DNA of 64,000 nucleotides. Source: Impatiens glandulifera (taxonomy: Eukaryota; Streptophyta; Magnoliopsida; Ericales; Balsaminaceae). The first letter of the stretch is position 1; each line of letters begins with the position of its first letter. Below, in pieces: positions 10,695 to 22,627 of the stretch. A program made the position numbers and the translations under genes. Location of the stretch: assembly GCF_907164915.1 (NCBI RefSeq), contig NC_061867.1, positions 53,838,271 through 53,902,270 on the forward strand. Reading direction: 5' to 3'. Under the pieces are notes generated by a model. It saw only the letters and a list, made by a program, of their open reading frames with translations. It did not search any database and was not told the DNA's origin.

Positions 10695-11495
10695 CTAATA
10701 ATATAGTGTCTTGTATTGTTTTAAGTTTAAAACTTGGAAACACCTTAATTTTATAATATTAATTATTTCAAATATTGTCAATATCTAATTTAATTAATAA
10801 ATTACCTATTATATTCAATATCTAGCAAATAATTCATTGTAAGATTTATTACTATAAATAGACAGTAATGGGGCTATAAAGGATATATATGAATTAAATA
10901 AGAAAGATATATTTTCAATTAATTCAAATGCAATATCATAAAAAAGCTTCTAATTATAAAAAGCACTCAATACATTTAATGAGGTTTCATTACTACGAAT
11001 ATTAAAATATCATATTTATCTAACATAATTATACGAAGTAATTTAAATTTTTTTAAATATAAATAAAGTAATTTTAATAAAAAATATTTAATATTATATT
11101 TAATATATATAATTACAAACCTACTTTAAATATGTTATTAAAATTAAAATTATAAATATAGATCTTATTACTTTTTGTGTTTTATGTTAATATAAATAAA
11201 AATATATTCTATTATATAATGAAAATAAAAAATTATCAAATTATTTTAAATAAGTATTTTATATTCAGTTATAGAATAAATATTTTTTGTATCGATATAT
11301 TTTTAAAATTTTAAATATAGAATAAATAAATTTACATTTATTTATGTTTAAATTTTCTATTTATGTATTTATACAAAAATATTCACATATTCTATTTTTT
11401 TAATTCACATTATTAAAGAGGTAGATAAATTATATTTATTTTTAGTTTTCATAAAAATAAAATATATTTTATTATACAATTAAAATAAACATATT
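10695..11495. other. AT-rich intergenic DNA
   Basis: No gene or clear element is seen. It is very AT-rich and low in complexity. It holds the upstream region of the subtilase gene. Confidence 0.5.
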
Positions 11496-12169
11496 TGTAA
11501 CCCGGGAATAGGCTCCCCTCTATAGCTTAGCACGTGTCGTGGACTCGTGACAATATAGGGAAATATCGCAGGAAAACTCGAGATTTGATGCGTTTCAACC
11601 TTAGTTTGCGTGTCAAACATCTATTAAAATGAAAACATTATTTTAAAAAATTTTAAAAATAAGACCATAACTCTATAGAATTTTATTAAAATTAAAAGTT
11701 ATAGAACTTTCGCGCTATGTCCTTTGCGCTCGCCTAAGGATGGTTATAGAATTTTATTAAAATAAAAAGTCTAGCCATTATAAATTTATTTATAACATTT
11801 ATTCATTTAATAAGTAGTCTGTGGGGTCCTTAAACAAGGATAAGTTTAAATAAAGTAAATAATTATACAAAATTATTTACAAGGGCGTACCTACGACTCC
11901 ATTAATATAATACTAAGTAAAAACCTTAAGTATATCAAAAAAAGTGTTAGAATTTAAAAATAAATTTCAAATGAGGCCTTATTCAAAATATTTGTTTGGG
12001 AGACATACCTGAAATATTTGAAAATCATATTTCTTAACCTCTAAAAACCATTTAAAAATGGAGCGTAGCTCCCAAAATTATAAAAAATAACTTTGGGTTT
12101 GGAAAAGTGGAATCAAACAGACCTTGGATTAGAATCCTAGGGTCTGGGTCCATTTAGATTGATTTGTGC

Positions 12170-12810
12170 TCGGTTGGACATAGTTCAGACTAGGTGGTGT
12201 GGGTCATGGCTCGGGACCCTTGGTCAATAGACTGAAGGGTTCAGCTCATGGCTTGGGAAGCTCGGTCCCGGACACAGGCAACCTGGTCGTAGGTGCAAGT
12301 CTTAAGTCTAGGGTTAGGGTCCTAGGTCTAGGGTTAAGGTTCATCGGTCATGGTCCTAGTCCTTGGTCCTAGTTCAACATAAGGCTTAGTCCAAATCCTC
12401 GATCCTAACCCTCAATCCTAGGCTAAAGGGTCTCGGTCCTAGGTTAAAATAAGGCACAATCTTATGTTAGAAAAATTGGTCTTAGGCTAAGTGGAGAGCA
12501 CGGTTCTGGGCTAGAATTATCGGTCGGGTATCTCGGTCCTAAGTTAAAAAACTCGGTCGGGTTCCTCGGTCATAGGCTCGAAAATCGGTCCTAGGATAAA
12601 TTCTTCGGTCCTTGGCCTTGGTCCAAAATTACTCGGTCGGAACCAGCGGTCCTAACTCAAGAACATCGGTCCTAGGCTCAAGAACATCGATTATTGGCAT
12701 TCAAACTTGGACTCGATTTTTCTCCGATAGAATCCTCGGTCCCAGAAAAAATCCTTGGTTCTTGTTATCGGTCCTAGGCTGAACTTCTCGGTCGTTTACT
12801 TGGGATCGGT
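12170..12810. repeat. Degenerate short repeat field, core TCGGTCCTAGGCT
   Basis: About twenty variants of (A/C)TCGGTCCTAGGCT or CTCGGTCGGG recur every 20-35 bases, separated by AAGTT/AAAA-type linkers. The spacing is irregular, unlike a classic minisatellite. No reading frame stays open across it. Confidence 0.7.
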
Positions 12811-14739
12811 AGGACCGTGATGTTCTTGATTTAGTTAAAACTTTCAGACCTTATAACTTTTCACACAGATCATGGAACCATTATCTATAAGCTACAGTTG
12901 GTTTTTATGATCATGAAGAATAAAAGTCCTAACATAAATCACGATTTTAAAATCTTTAAAAAATCAATTTCAAAAAACAATTTTTAGGTCAAATTTTGGG
13001 ATCTTTTAAATTAGACCATTTCAATGTCTCATTTTTGTTCCATTAGTTTTGAAATGATGAATATAGTTGAACACAACAAAAACATGAATATCATTCAAGC
13101 ATTAAAACAGTTTTTGAAGATTTCATCAAAATCCAAAATTTTAAAAACATAATTTCATCAAACATGATCAAAACAATGTTACAGTTACATAGAATTCATC
13201 ATAATATATTAACAAATATGCTTAACAACTAATTGAACCAAAAAATACATATTAAACTCATGAACACAAGATTTTAAAAAATCTTGTTGTCAAGCTTAAT
13301 TTTTCGAAATTCTTGATTTAAGTTGATTTGATATAATTTCTTTCAACGAAAAGTTAATACATGATATATAGAATGATTCTAAACAAAGAAAACACATTAA
13401 CAAGCCCTAAAACAGATCAAACCGGATCAAACTAAAAAAATTGAAAAAATTGAAATTTCAATTACAAATCGAAAATTACAGAGGCTATGGATTCATGCCA
13501 ACAGTTGTAGAACACTCCTTGGATGTATTGGAAGCTATCTAGAAGCCTGAATCAAAACTGTGATAGTCGGAAAAGTTTTTTTAAAAAATAGTTCTTGGCT
13601 GAAATTCAAATCCATGATTTCTTATATAATATGATGTAATTAGTCGATGATTTGGTTAACAAACCTTTAGGAAGTATTTATAGTGCATGTAGGTCAGTCA
13701 AAGAAGAAGAATTCAAATTGACGATCGACGTTCTTATCCCTAAATCATATCTTCTTCGTGGCAGCTTATTTCTAAGGCGAATTGTCCCTCCTAGCTAGCT
13801 ATATGGGTATTGATGGCGGGGATAAGGCGAAGACACAGACGAAATTTGGAGGAATAAGGATGGATATCGACGGAGCTGGAGCTTCTAAAAGAATTGCACC
13901 GGCGAGTCGCAATTCTAGCGAGCGTCCCCTACTGTTCGGAGATGACAAAGGAAAACGACGTCGTTTCACTTGACGGGATGTCGGGTTCCGTTGGGTCCGT
14001 CGGCATCTAGGCTAACGGGGCTAGCCATCCCGTTAGTTGATCTAGTGGAGTGAACCTGCGTGCTTTGGTACAACGGGTTGTGTGGCGCGTTATTAGGTGT
14101 TGGATGATGCATGGGCGCTCATCTGATGACTGATATCTTGGCTGCAACAATTAAATATAATTTCGGCTATACTAGATTATGAATTTTATTTTTAATAAAA
14201 GGGTTATTTGAAATCAATTTTTAACCCTTTTTTGAGTTTTTTTCTTCATCAAAAATTCCACAAAAATTATTATTTTAAACATAATAAAAATTATGTTTAT
14301 TTTTTTTATTTTTGGGTATTTGTTTAATTGTTTTAAACCATAAATTAAACACAATTCATGTTTAAATCCGAATTAAATAATTATAACTCCTTCTTGGGTT
14401 TAATTTGGGTCAAATAAATACAAGATTTAAACCTTAAATTATATTTGTATTTTCAAATATTTTCTAATTAGGGTCTAATTATCATAATAATTAACCCTAA
14501 TTTGATTCTTAATCCTTCTTAGATTATTTTGAATATAAAAATTCAAATACTATTCTAATATTATTATAAAAATATTATTATTATAATTTGGGTTATGTCA
14601 AATTCACATGTCTACAGACCGAGTTTGAGTAAAACAAACTTTGTTTTTAGAAAACGTGGGTCTGAGTTTTGATCATACGAACATTTGAAATTTATAACTC
14701 AACCTTATAATAAGAAGGTAGAAGGATAAAATCTGAATG

Positions 14740-15740
14740 GCAACAAATACTAGGGATGAATCATGACAATGATTCATAGGTTAGATCTTTACAAGATCAT
14801 TCTTTGTCTAACTCTCACCGGGGATAGACCATAATAGTCTTCCTTCCTGCTATGGAGACAACAGGGTACTACTGGAGTTGGTTCATAATAATGACTCATT
14901 CATTTCTTCGTTAAATTTTGTTGAGAATAGACTACCACAATAGTCTTAACATGTCGGGGAGTAAACATGACTCTAACTAGGGATGAATTACCATAATAAT
15001 CCTATTATAACATGACTAATGGTGCCTATCAATAGATAGGGCTCACCTAGAGAGTGAAAAGAACTTTATGTGGGGAAGAGTCTTATGCCAATAAGACTAT
15101 CTACTATCTATTAATAAGGACTCTCTTGGGGAATATTTTTCTTAGAGAACGGTGATAACAATCACGCCATGTTGCGGGGATAAAGTGGGTCGAATTCTCT
15201 AGGCAATGTGACAACAGTCATGTAGGGGATTGTAACAACGATCACTCTGCAGGGATGATAACAATCCTTATGAGGGGCTTAGTCATAATGACGTATATGG
15301 TTGCCTACCAAAATAAGGCTCACTTTGTTGGGGAAATGGAAACAACCTTCACCCTGATGGGATAGGTTATAAAAAATAACCTACATGAAAGTCTATCAAA
15401 ATAGGACTCACTCTCACCAGTGATAGGTTATAAAAATAACCTATATAGATACCTATCAGGATAGGGCTTTAAGAATCATAAAAATAATTTATAGTGCCTA
15501 TCCACGGAGCTTGTCGGGGAAAGATCAATATGATCGTAGATGCATATTAGGAATAGCAATTTTAATTAAGATTATAATGACGATCTTATAGTTGGTAGAA
15601 ATATCATAACTCAACTAGGTATATCACGATGATAACCGTGAATGCCTATTATGGGATAGGGTTTTCTTCTGGGTAAGGGTGATGTTAATCACTCTTAAGG
15701 TGATATGTCAAGACAATGACTTATCTAAACAATGACTTAT
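14740..15740. repeat. Degenerate repeat field, core GATAACAATCAC / ATAATGAC
   Basis: For about 1 kb, words such as GATAACAATC, CATAATGAC and ATAGGGCTCAC recur every 30-60 bases, often preceded by GGGG. Stops occur in all frames. It differs in sequence from the 12.2-12.8 kb field but has the same style of quasi-periodic short words. Confidence 0.65.
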
Positions 15741-15940
15741 CCTACTACCCGATGAATAGGTTTGGTGAACCATCTAGATCAATCATGTCCATACTTGCAT
15801 CTGATCATAGTAGCCCATAAAGAGGTAGGCTCTAAGGAGTATCTACTATACTATTTCGATAAAAGAGCTTTGTTAAAACAAAGTCAAATCTTGTATACCC
15901 AATTCCCCTTGATCCTTAAATTTCTTCACTTTATATCATC

Positions 15941-17867
15941 TTACCTAATGACGGAAGGATGACTTAGAGAATCCCCAAATAAATTTACAAATAATTTTTC
16001 TGTCTTCACAACCATACTTTTAGATATAAGAATTAGAGATATCATGTACGTAGGCATAGATTCTAAAGCACTTTTGATGAGAACCAAACGTCCACCTTTT
16101 GAAATCATCTTGTGCTTCAAGATTGGTAACTTTCTTTCCATTTTGGCGATGATCGGATCCCAAGAAGCTTTAAAACGGGCTTTAGCACCTAAAGGCATCC
16201 CAAGATATGTAGACGGAAATCATCCTACCCTGAAGCCCAAGATGCTCGAAAGTGTCATATTACTTCTATTAGATATGAAGTTTGAGAAAAAGATCTCAGA
16301 GATACTGAGGTTAACTCGCAATCCAGAACATGCTCCAAACAACTAGAGAATATCCCGAAGATGCTTGGAAATTTCTGTGAGTGGCTTGAATCATGCATAA
16401 GGTATCGCCTGCAAAAAGCAAATGAGAAATAACAAAGGGAGACATTCTCATCCCACAATCCACTCCTGTAATTAGGCTAGCATGCTCGGTGAAAGCCAAA
16501 ATTCTTGAAAAAACTTCCATGAAAATGAGGAACAAAAATAGAGAAAGAGGATCACCCTGCCTAATTTCCCTCGAGCTTTTGAAAAAATATTTAGGTCTTC
16601 CATTCACAATTATAGAGAACTTAGTTGTTGACACACAAAATTTGATCCAATCTATTCACTTCTCTCCCATACCCATTCTACCCATTACATCGAATAAAAA
16701 TTTCCAATTAACACAGTCATAGGCTTTTTCAATATCAAGTTTCACGAAGGCACACTTATTTCCTTTGAAATTTGTTGAATCAATACATTAATTTGCAATA
16801 AGGGACACATCAAATATTTGGCGACTTTTAATAAAAGCCATCAGATTTGTCGAGATCACTGAATCAAGAACTCCATGTAGTCTATTTGCCAAATATTTAG
16901 ACACAATCTTGTTGAAAGATGAAACAAGACTAATAGGTCTAAAAATTTTCACATCAATAGTTACGGGCGCTTTGCGAATCAGACATATTAGCGCAGAGTT
17001 TCAACTCTTGTTAAATTATGAGAATTTAAAAAAATGCTCGATCTCTTTCATGATATCATTTTTGAGAAAAGGCCACATTTTTTTAAAGAAGGCTAGAGTA
17101 AATTCATTGCTTCACGGGGCCTTATCACTCCCACAGTCCATTACCGCTGCCTCCACTTCTTTTTCTATGAAACGAACTTCCAATATGTCATTTTTGTCCA
17201 TACTAATAGTAGTAAATTCACACCATCCAACTTCGGTCTAACCCTATGTGATTTCTTGAATAAATCTTTATAAAATTGCACAATATTGTTTGAAATCACA
17301 GGCTCACAATCATGGGCAACACCCTGCACCGAAATTGAGTTGATTGCATTGTTCCTAGCATGCGCCTTCAAGACCCCATGAATTTTTATTGTATTTTTAT
17401 CCCCAACTCTCAGACAAGTAGCTCTAGTGCGTTGTCTAGCCCCGATCACTTCTTCTTTACATAACTCATGAAGATTACTAACTAGAAAAAATACGAGAGC
17501 TAACCTCTTTCGCCATAAGGTCCCGAACCTCTTCTACCTCATCGAGAACATTAATCTTATTACATAAATCATCGATCTTTGTACAAAATATTGCACATGC
17601 ACCCACATACCAACTTTGTAGTAGTTTATGTAAGTTCTTCAAATTCATAAATAATTTCGATGATGCTGAACCGAAAGGAAATTGAGACCCCACCATTCTT
17701 GCACACAAGTCACAAATTTGTCCATGATCAGCCACTTATTCTCGAACCTAAAAGGGCGACATGACTTATCCACAACTCTACGCTCTAGTATAATAGGTCT
17801 ATGATCCGAACAACTCCAAGGAAGTACCTTTTGAAAAATATTAGCTGCCCCGAAATATTGACTCATT
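15941..17867 (-). mobile_element. L1-type LINE, 3' part (ORF2), decayed, split by copia insertion
   Basis: Minus-strand ORF2 of a plant L1 in pieces. At the right is the end of the endonuclease (C-S-D-H-R-P-I-I-L near 17810), then the linker (R-V-G-D-K-N-T-I-K near 17400), then reverse transcriptase (I-R-Q-G-D-P-L-S-L-F-L-F near 16560 and the active-site box altered to F-A-G-D-T near 16420), ending near 15941 with S-K-G-G-R-L-V-L-I-K-S. Frameshifts and stops break it throughout, and the zinc-binding C-terminus and poly-A tail are missing at the left. The 5' part continues at 22628-23095 beyond the copia element. Confidence 0.85.
17863..17867. repeat. Target site duplication TCATT, left copy
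   Basis: TCATT directly precedes the 5' LTR. The same five bases follow the 3' LTR at 22623-22627. A 5-bp duplication is the copia standard. Confidence 0.9.
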
Positions 17868-18196
17868 TGTTACACAATAAACTCAAATAACGGTCAGCCA
17901 TATTTTAAATAATAAATTGAATGTCTTTAATGGTGGAGATCTCAAACATTTCAAACGTTTTAGCAGTTTTAGTAATCATGGGTCAGCCTTAAATGTTGCT
18001 GTTACAGTTTTTGTCTTTAATATTTGTTTTTATGTCTTGTACGTTTTGTTTTCTGTTAAGAGACTATAAATAAAGGTCTGTATGCTGAATATGAAGTAAG
18101 AGAGAAAAGAATAATAAAAAAGTTTGTTTAAGTCTTATAGTAGAAATTATCAAGAGTATTTCTATCTCCTCTTCCTCCAAAAGTTTATCTTTCTCA
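17868..18196 (+). repeat. 5' LTR of the nested copia element
   Basis: The LTR begins TGTTACACAATAAAC and ends TTTCTCA. It carries the TATA box TATAAATA at 18065-18072. It differs from the 3' LTR at about five bases, three of them in the last 15 bases. Confidence 0.95.
18065..18072 (+). promoter_or_regulatory. LTR TATA box
   Basis: TATAAATA inside the 5' LTR, about 130 bases before the LTR end. The same motif is at 22491-22498 in the 3' LTR, which could drive transcription rightwards out of the element. Confidence 0.6.
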
Positions 18197-18199
18197 AAT

Positions 18200-18211
18200 T
18201 GGTATCAGAGC
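18200..18211 (+). promoter_or_regulatory. Primer binding site (initiator Met tRNA)
   Basis: TGGTATCAGAGC lies three bases after the 5' LTR and just before the gag ATG at 18215. Confidence 0.95.
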
Positions 18212-18214
18212 GCC

Positions 18215-19216
18215 ATGGCAAACAAAGCGCTAGGGCAGATACCACTGCCGCGACTCACCAAAACCAACTTTGATAATTGGAGTATTTAGATGCGAGCTTT
18301 ACTCGGTGCACAAGACGTATGGGAAGTAGTTGAAGATGGTTATGAAGAACCAGGTGAAACGGGAAATCTTTCGGCGACTCAGTTGAGGGCGTTGAAAGAA
18401 ACACGAATGAAAGATAAGACCGCTCTCTACCTTTTGTTTCAAGCGGTGGACGAGTCGGGTTTCGAGAAAATTGCAGGTGCAGAAAACTCGAAGGCAGCGT
18501 GGGACATTTTAGAAAAGGTTTTCAAGGGTGCCGATCGAGTTAAACAAGTGCGACTTCAAACTCTTCGAGGCGAACTGGAGACCATGAAGATGAAGGAGTC
18601 AGAAGGAATTTCTACCTACATCACACGTGTGCAAACAGTGGTGAATCAACTCAAACGCAATGGAGAAACCCTCTCCGATGCAAGAGTTGTGGAGAAGATT
18701 CTACGGTCATTGACCGAGAATTTCGAAAACGTCGTTTGTGCAATCGAGGAATCAAAGAGTCTGGAAGAGATGATCGTTGATGATCTTGCTGGTTCTCTTG
18801 AAGCACATGAGCAACGGAAGAATAAAAAAAAACAAGAGTTGCTCGAAGAAGCCTTACAAGCCAAGGTAACCATCAAGGAGGACAGAGTAATGTATGCGCA
18901 ACACAATCGAGGAAGGGGACGCGGTCGTGGAGGTCGTGGTCATGGTCGCAGCGGAGGCCGAGGACGTGGAAACAATTATGAAGAAAAGGATCAGTTAAGC
19001 CAACAAAATTGGCGTGGGCGAGGACGTGGTCGTGGGAGAGGCGGCCGGTCAAATCATCCAACTGTTGAATGCTACAACTGCGGAAAGCATGGGCACTATG
19101 CAAAAGAGTGCAAATCAAACGTCGAATGTTACAACTGCGGAAAATATGGGCACTATGCAAAAGAGTGTTATTCTGAAAAAAGGATAGAAGAGAACGCGAA
19201 TCTGGTCGCGGAATAG
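18215..19216 (+). pseudogene. Copia gag with amber at codon 25
   Basis: The frame starts at ATG 18215 right after the primer site, reads 24 codons ending D-N-W-S-I, and meets TAG at 18287-18289. An ATG follows at once at 18290 and the frame then runs 308 codons. Seen: the gag_2/UBN2 core (L-Y-L-L-F-Q-A-V-D and A-K-A-A-W-D-I-L-like text), a long Arg-Gly-rich RNA-binding stretch, and two intact CCHC zinc knuckles (C-Y-N-C-G-K-H-G-H-Y-A-K-E-C and its near copy). A second TAG at 19214-19216 closes gag, with pol continuing in the same frame. Without translation past the first amber only an N-truncated Gag could be made from 18290. Confidence 0.85.
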
Positions 19217-19240
19217 GAGACAAGAGAAGTCGGTGTTCTC

Positions 19241-22200
19241 ATGATGGCCTATAAAGACACCACTTCCGACAAGGAGACGTTGTGGTATCTCGATACTGGA
19301 GCCAGCAATCATATGTGCGGGAACAAGAATTTTTTTGTGGAGATACAAGAGATAAAGAATGGGTACGTGTCATTTGGGGATGAATCGAAGGTTCAAGTAA
19401 AGGGCCGAAGTAGAATATGTTTCTCACAAGACGATGGAAAAGAAGGGTCAATTGAAAATGTATACTTTGTCTCTGACTTGAAGAGTAACATTATTAGCTT
19501 GGGGCAATTATTGGAGAAGGGATACTCAGTACTCATGAAAGACCGAATGTTGCATTTAAAGAACGAAAAAGGAAGGTTGCTTACACAAGTTGAGATGGCC
19601 AATAATCGAACGTTCAAACTCAACTTGAGAAACGTTCGAGAACAATGTCTACAAGTGAAAATGGTGGATAAAGCCTCGCTGTGGCACTTACGATTCGGAC
19701 ACCTGCACTACGGAGGCTTACAGGAGTTAGCAAAGAAGGATATGGTTCACGGGCTACCAGACATGGATTACACCAAGAAATTTTGCGAGGGATGTGTACT
19801 CGGAAAACAAGCAAGGAACTCATTCCCAAAGAAGGCGAAATATAGTGCAAGGAAGTCTCTCGAACTGATTCACACCGATATCTACGGCCCAATCACACCT
19901 AAGTCATACAGTGAGAAGAGGTACTTTATTACATTCATTGATGACTACACAAGAAAAACTTGGGTTTATTTTTTGAAAGAAAAATCGGAAGCATTCGAGT
20001 CATTCAAGAAATTCAAGGTATTAGTGGAGAAGACGACATGTTTTTTCATCAAGGCCATACGGTCAGATAGAGGAGGAGAGTACATGTCAACCGCTTTCAC
20101 AGTCTATTGCGAGGAACAAGGGATCAAAAGATTCTTAACGGCGCCCTACTCACCTCAGCAAAATGGCGTGGCCGAGAGGAAAAATCGGACTATCATCGAT
20201 ATGGTTCGGTCTATGATGAAGAGCAAAAACATGCCGAAAGAGTTTTGGGCAGAAGCGGTGCAATGTGCCGTGTATGTCCAAAATCGATGCCCGCACGCAA
20301 AATTGGCGGATCTAACACCACAAGAAGCTTGGAGCGGACAAAAACCGACCGTATCGCATTTAAAGGTACTTGGTAGTGTGGCCTACGCGCATATACCAGA
20401 TCAAAGAAGAACCAAACTAGATGATAAGAGCAAAAAATACATCTTCATCGGATATGACGAGAAAACGAAGGCCTTCAAGTTATTCGACCCAATTGAAAAG
20501 AAGGTGGTCGTAAGCCGAGATGTGCAGGTGAATGAAGAAAGTGCATGGGATTGGAATAACCAAAAGGAGGAATCTCAACAGGAAGAAAAAGGAGAGCCAT
20601 CAACCACTAAACCGATATTAGCACCAACAACCTCTCAAACATCTGATGATGAAGACGAGCCCAGACAACCGAAGATGCGAAGTTTACAAGACTTATACGA
20701 GTCAACAAGTGAAGCACACTTGGTGTGTCTTTTGGCAGATGCAGAGAGCATCATTTTTGAAGAGGCAGTGAGAAATAAGAAATGGAAAGACGCGATGGAT
20801 GAAGAGATACGGGCAATCGAAAGAAATGAAACTTGGGAGTTGGCGGAGTTGTCGGATGGATGTCGAGCTATCGGAGTGAAATGGGTGTACAAGAAAAAGA
20901 TGAATGCCCTAGGTGAGATAGAAAGGTACAAGGCACGCCTTGTTGCAAAAGGGTATAGACAAAAAGCTGGGATCGACTACGATGAAGTCTTTGCCCCAGT
21001 GGCAAGAATGGAGACAATCCGGCTTCTTTTATCCCAAGCGGCACATTTCAAATGGTCGATCTATCAGATGGATGTGAAATCAGCATTTTTAAATGGTGTG
21101 CTTGAAGAGGAAGTATTTGTGGAGCAACCACCCGGGTACACGAAAGTCGGGAAGGAGAGTAAAGTGTTGAAGTTAAAAAAGGCGCTATATGGGCTAAAGC
21201 AAGCGCCTCGAGCATGGAACACCCGAATCGACACCTACTTCAAGAAGAACGGATTCATACAATGTCCCTATGAACATGCATTGTACGCAAAGAAAGACGA
21301 AGGTAACATGTTGTTAGTAGCTCTCTATGTTGATGATCTTATATTCATGGGGAACAATGATAAGATGATACAAGACTTTAAAATCGCTATGACTCGGGAG
21401 TTCGAAATGACAGATTTGGGGCTAATGAAATATTTCCTTGGTCTTGAGGTTAGACAGGGAAAATCTGGAATATTTGTGTCCCAAGAGGCATATGCAAAAG
21501 ACATTCTGAAAAAGAATAAGATGGAAGAATGCAACCCAGTAGCAACACCAATGGAACTCGGAACAAAACTCTCTAAATTTGAGGGAGGAGATCGTACGGA
21601 TGCCAACAAATATCGAAGTTTAGTCGGAAGTCTACGATATCTCACATGCACAAGGCCTGACATTGCGTATAGTGTCGGCATAGTAAGTCGATTCATGGAG
21701 GAACCGAACTACACGCATTTGAAGGCTATTAAAAGAATTCTTCGATATATCCGAGGAACGTCGTCACTCGGGTTACTATACTCCGAGACAAAGGAATACA
21801 AGTTGATCGGTTATTCCGATAGTGATTGGTGTGGAGATATAGATGATCAAAAAAGTACATCGGGATATGTGTTTTATATGGGAGACACAGCTTTTACATG
21901 GCTCTCAAAGAAGCAACCAATAGTGACATTGTCAACATGTGAGGCAGAGTATGTGGCAGCATCCTGGTGTGTGTGTCACGCAATATGGCTAAGAAGTCTA
22001 CTGAACGAACTACAAATCCAGCAACACGAAGCAACTGAAATACGAGTCGACAACAAATCAGCAATTGAGTTGGCAAGGAATCCGGTGCACCATGAGAGGA
22101 GCAAGCATATCGATGTTCGTTTCCATTTTATACGGGAACATGTGAAGGAAGGTAAAGTGCGATTAAGTCATGTTGCGAGTCGTGATCAAGTGGCGGATAT

Positions 22201-22306
22201 TTTTACAAAGGCGCTACCAACTGTGTTGTTCGAAAATTTCAAGAGGATGATCGGAATGAAAGATGGAAAAGATTTGAGTTTAAGGGAGGAATTTGTTACA
22301 CAATAA
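19241..22306 (+). CDS. Copia pol polyprotein, intact 1021-codon frame
   Basis: Carries all enzymes of retrotransposition. Aspartic protease: D18-T-G-A. Pre-integrase zinc region about 145-190. Integrase D213, D276, E312 (exact DD35E; texts [21 protein letters not shown]). Reverse transcriptase about 540-790 with Y-V-D-D at 696-699 and [11 protein letters not shown]. RNase H about 860-1000 (S-D-S-D-W, then S-T-C-E-A-E-Y). It ends with [11 protein letters not shown]. It has no ATG of its own in a good position: eight codons separate it from the gag amber in the same frame, so it was part of one gag-pol frame, or needs stop readthrough. The end overlaps the 3' LTR by 13 bases. Confidence 0.92.
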   Translation: MMAYKDTTSDKETLWYLDTGASNHMCGNKNFFVEIQEIKNGYVSFGDESKVQVKGRSRICFSQDDGKEGSIENVYFVSDLKSNIISLGQLLEKGYSVLMKDRMLHLKNEKGRLLTQVEMANNRTFKLNLRNVREQCLQVKMVDKASLWHLRFGHLHYGGLQELAKKDMVHGLPDMDYTKKFCEGCVLGKQARNSFPKKAKYSARKSLELIHTDIYGPITPKSYSEKRYFITFIDDYTRKTWVYFLKEKSEAFESFKKFKVLVEKTTCFFIKAIRSDRGGEYMSTAFTVYCEEQGIKRFLTAPYSPQQNGVAERKNRTIIDMVRSMMKSKNMPKEFWAEAVQCAVYVQNRCPHAKLADLTPQEAWSGQKPTVSHLKVLGSVAYAHIPDQRRTKLDDKSKKYIFIGYDEKTKAFKLFDPIEKKVVVSRDVQVNEESAWDWNNQKEESQQEEKGEPSTTKPILAPTTSQTSDDEDEPRQPKMRSLQDLYESTSEAHLVCLLADAESIIFEEAVRNKKWKDAMDEEIRAIERNETWELAELSDGCRAIGVKWVYKKKMNALGEIERYKARLVAKGYRQKAGIDYDEVFAPVARMETIRLLLSQAAHFKWSIYQMDVKSAFLNGVLEEEVFVEQPPGYTKVGKESKVLKLKKALYGLKQAPRAWNTRIDTYFKKNGFIQCPYEHALYAKKDEGNMLLVALYVDDLIFMGNNDKMIQDFKIAMTREFEMTDLGLMKYFLGLEVRQGKSGIFVSQEAYAKDILKKNKMEECNPVATPMELGTKLSKFEGGDRTDANKYRSLVGSLRYLTCTRPDIAYSVGIVSRFMEEPNYTHLKAIKRILRYIRGTSSLGLLYSETKEYKLIGYSDSDWCGDIDDQKSTSGYVFYMGDTAFTWLSKKQPIVTLSTCEAEYVAASWCVCHAIWLRSLLNELQIQQHEATEIRVDNKSAIELARNPVHHERSKHIDVRFHFIREHVKEGKVRLSHVASRDQVADIFTKALPTVLFENFKRMIGMKDGKDLSLREEFVTQ
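22282..22293 (+). promoter_or_regulatory. Polypurine tract
   Basis: AAGGGAGGAATT lies directly before the 3' LTR, the expected plus-strand primer site for reverse transcription. Confidence 0.85.
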
Positions 22307-22622
22307 ACTCAAATAACGGTCAGCCATATTTTAAATAATAAATTGAATGTCTTTAATGGTGGAGATCTCAAACGTTTCAAACGTTTTAGCAGTTTTAGTA
22401 ATCATGGGTCAGCCTTAAATGTTGCTGTTACAGTTTTTGTCTTTAATATTTGTTTTTATGTCTTGTACATTTTGTTTTCTGTTAAGAGACTATAAATAAA
22501 GGTCTGTATGCTGAATATGAAGTAAGAGAGAAAAGAATAATAAAAAAGTTTGTTTAAGTCTTATAGTAGAAATTATCAAGAGTATTTCTATCTCCTCTTC
22601 CTCCAAAAATTTATTTTTATCA
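22294..22622 (+). repeat. 3' LTR of the nested copia element
   Basis: 329 bp, TGTTACACAA to TTTATCA, the same length as the 5' LTR. It is followed by the right copy of the TCATT duplication at 22623-22627. Confidence 0.95.
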
Positions 22623-22627
22623 TCATT

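Larger units (their letters stand above)
11496..15940. repeat. Large non-coding repetitive block, possible LTR-element remnant
   Basis: The block is sharply less AT-rich than its left flank from TGTAACCCGGGAATAGG at 11496 on. It contains two fields of short degenerate repeats (12170-12810 and 14740-15740), an AAACGACGTCGTTT palindrome at 13953-13966 and no long open frame. TGTAACC-type starts are common for LTRs of Ty3/gypsy elements, so a long or solo gypsy LTR or non-coding internal region is the best guess. No matching CA end, primer site or target duplication was found. The right limit is set where LINE coding sequence becomes readable. Confidence 0.4.
17868..22622 (+). mobile_element. 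Complete Ty1/copia retrotransposon, 4755 bp, nested in a LINE
   Basis: Both LTRs are 329 bp (17868-18196 and 22294-22622) and differ at about five positions by eye. There is a perfect TCATT target duplication, a primer site at 18200-18211, gag and pol in one frame, and a polypurine tract at 22282-22293. Pol order is protease, integrase, reverse transcriptase, RNase H, so it is copia and not gypsy. Two amber codons (18287-18289 and 19214-19216) interrupt an otherwise open gag-pol frame. LTR similarity of about 98.5 percent marks a young insertion. Removing the element and one TCATT rejoins the LINE endonuclease reading. Confidence 0.95.

Noticed and set aside
13782..13973. 63-codon frame in the non-coding repetitive block
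   Set aside because: No family resemblance, no intron or promoter context, and it is surrounded by repeat DNA.
11496..15940. A defined gypsy LTR with exact borders
   Set aside because: Only the TGTAACCCGGG start looks LTR-like; no CA end, primer site, partner LTR or target duplication was found, so only a repetitive block is claimed.
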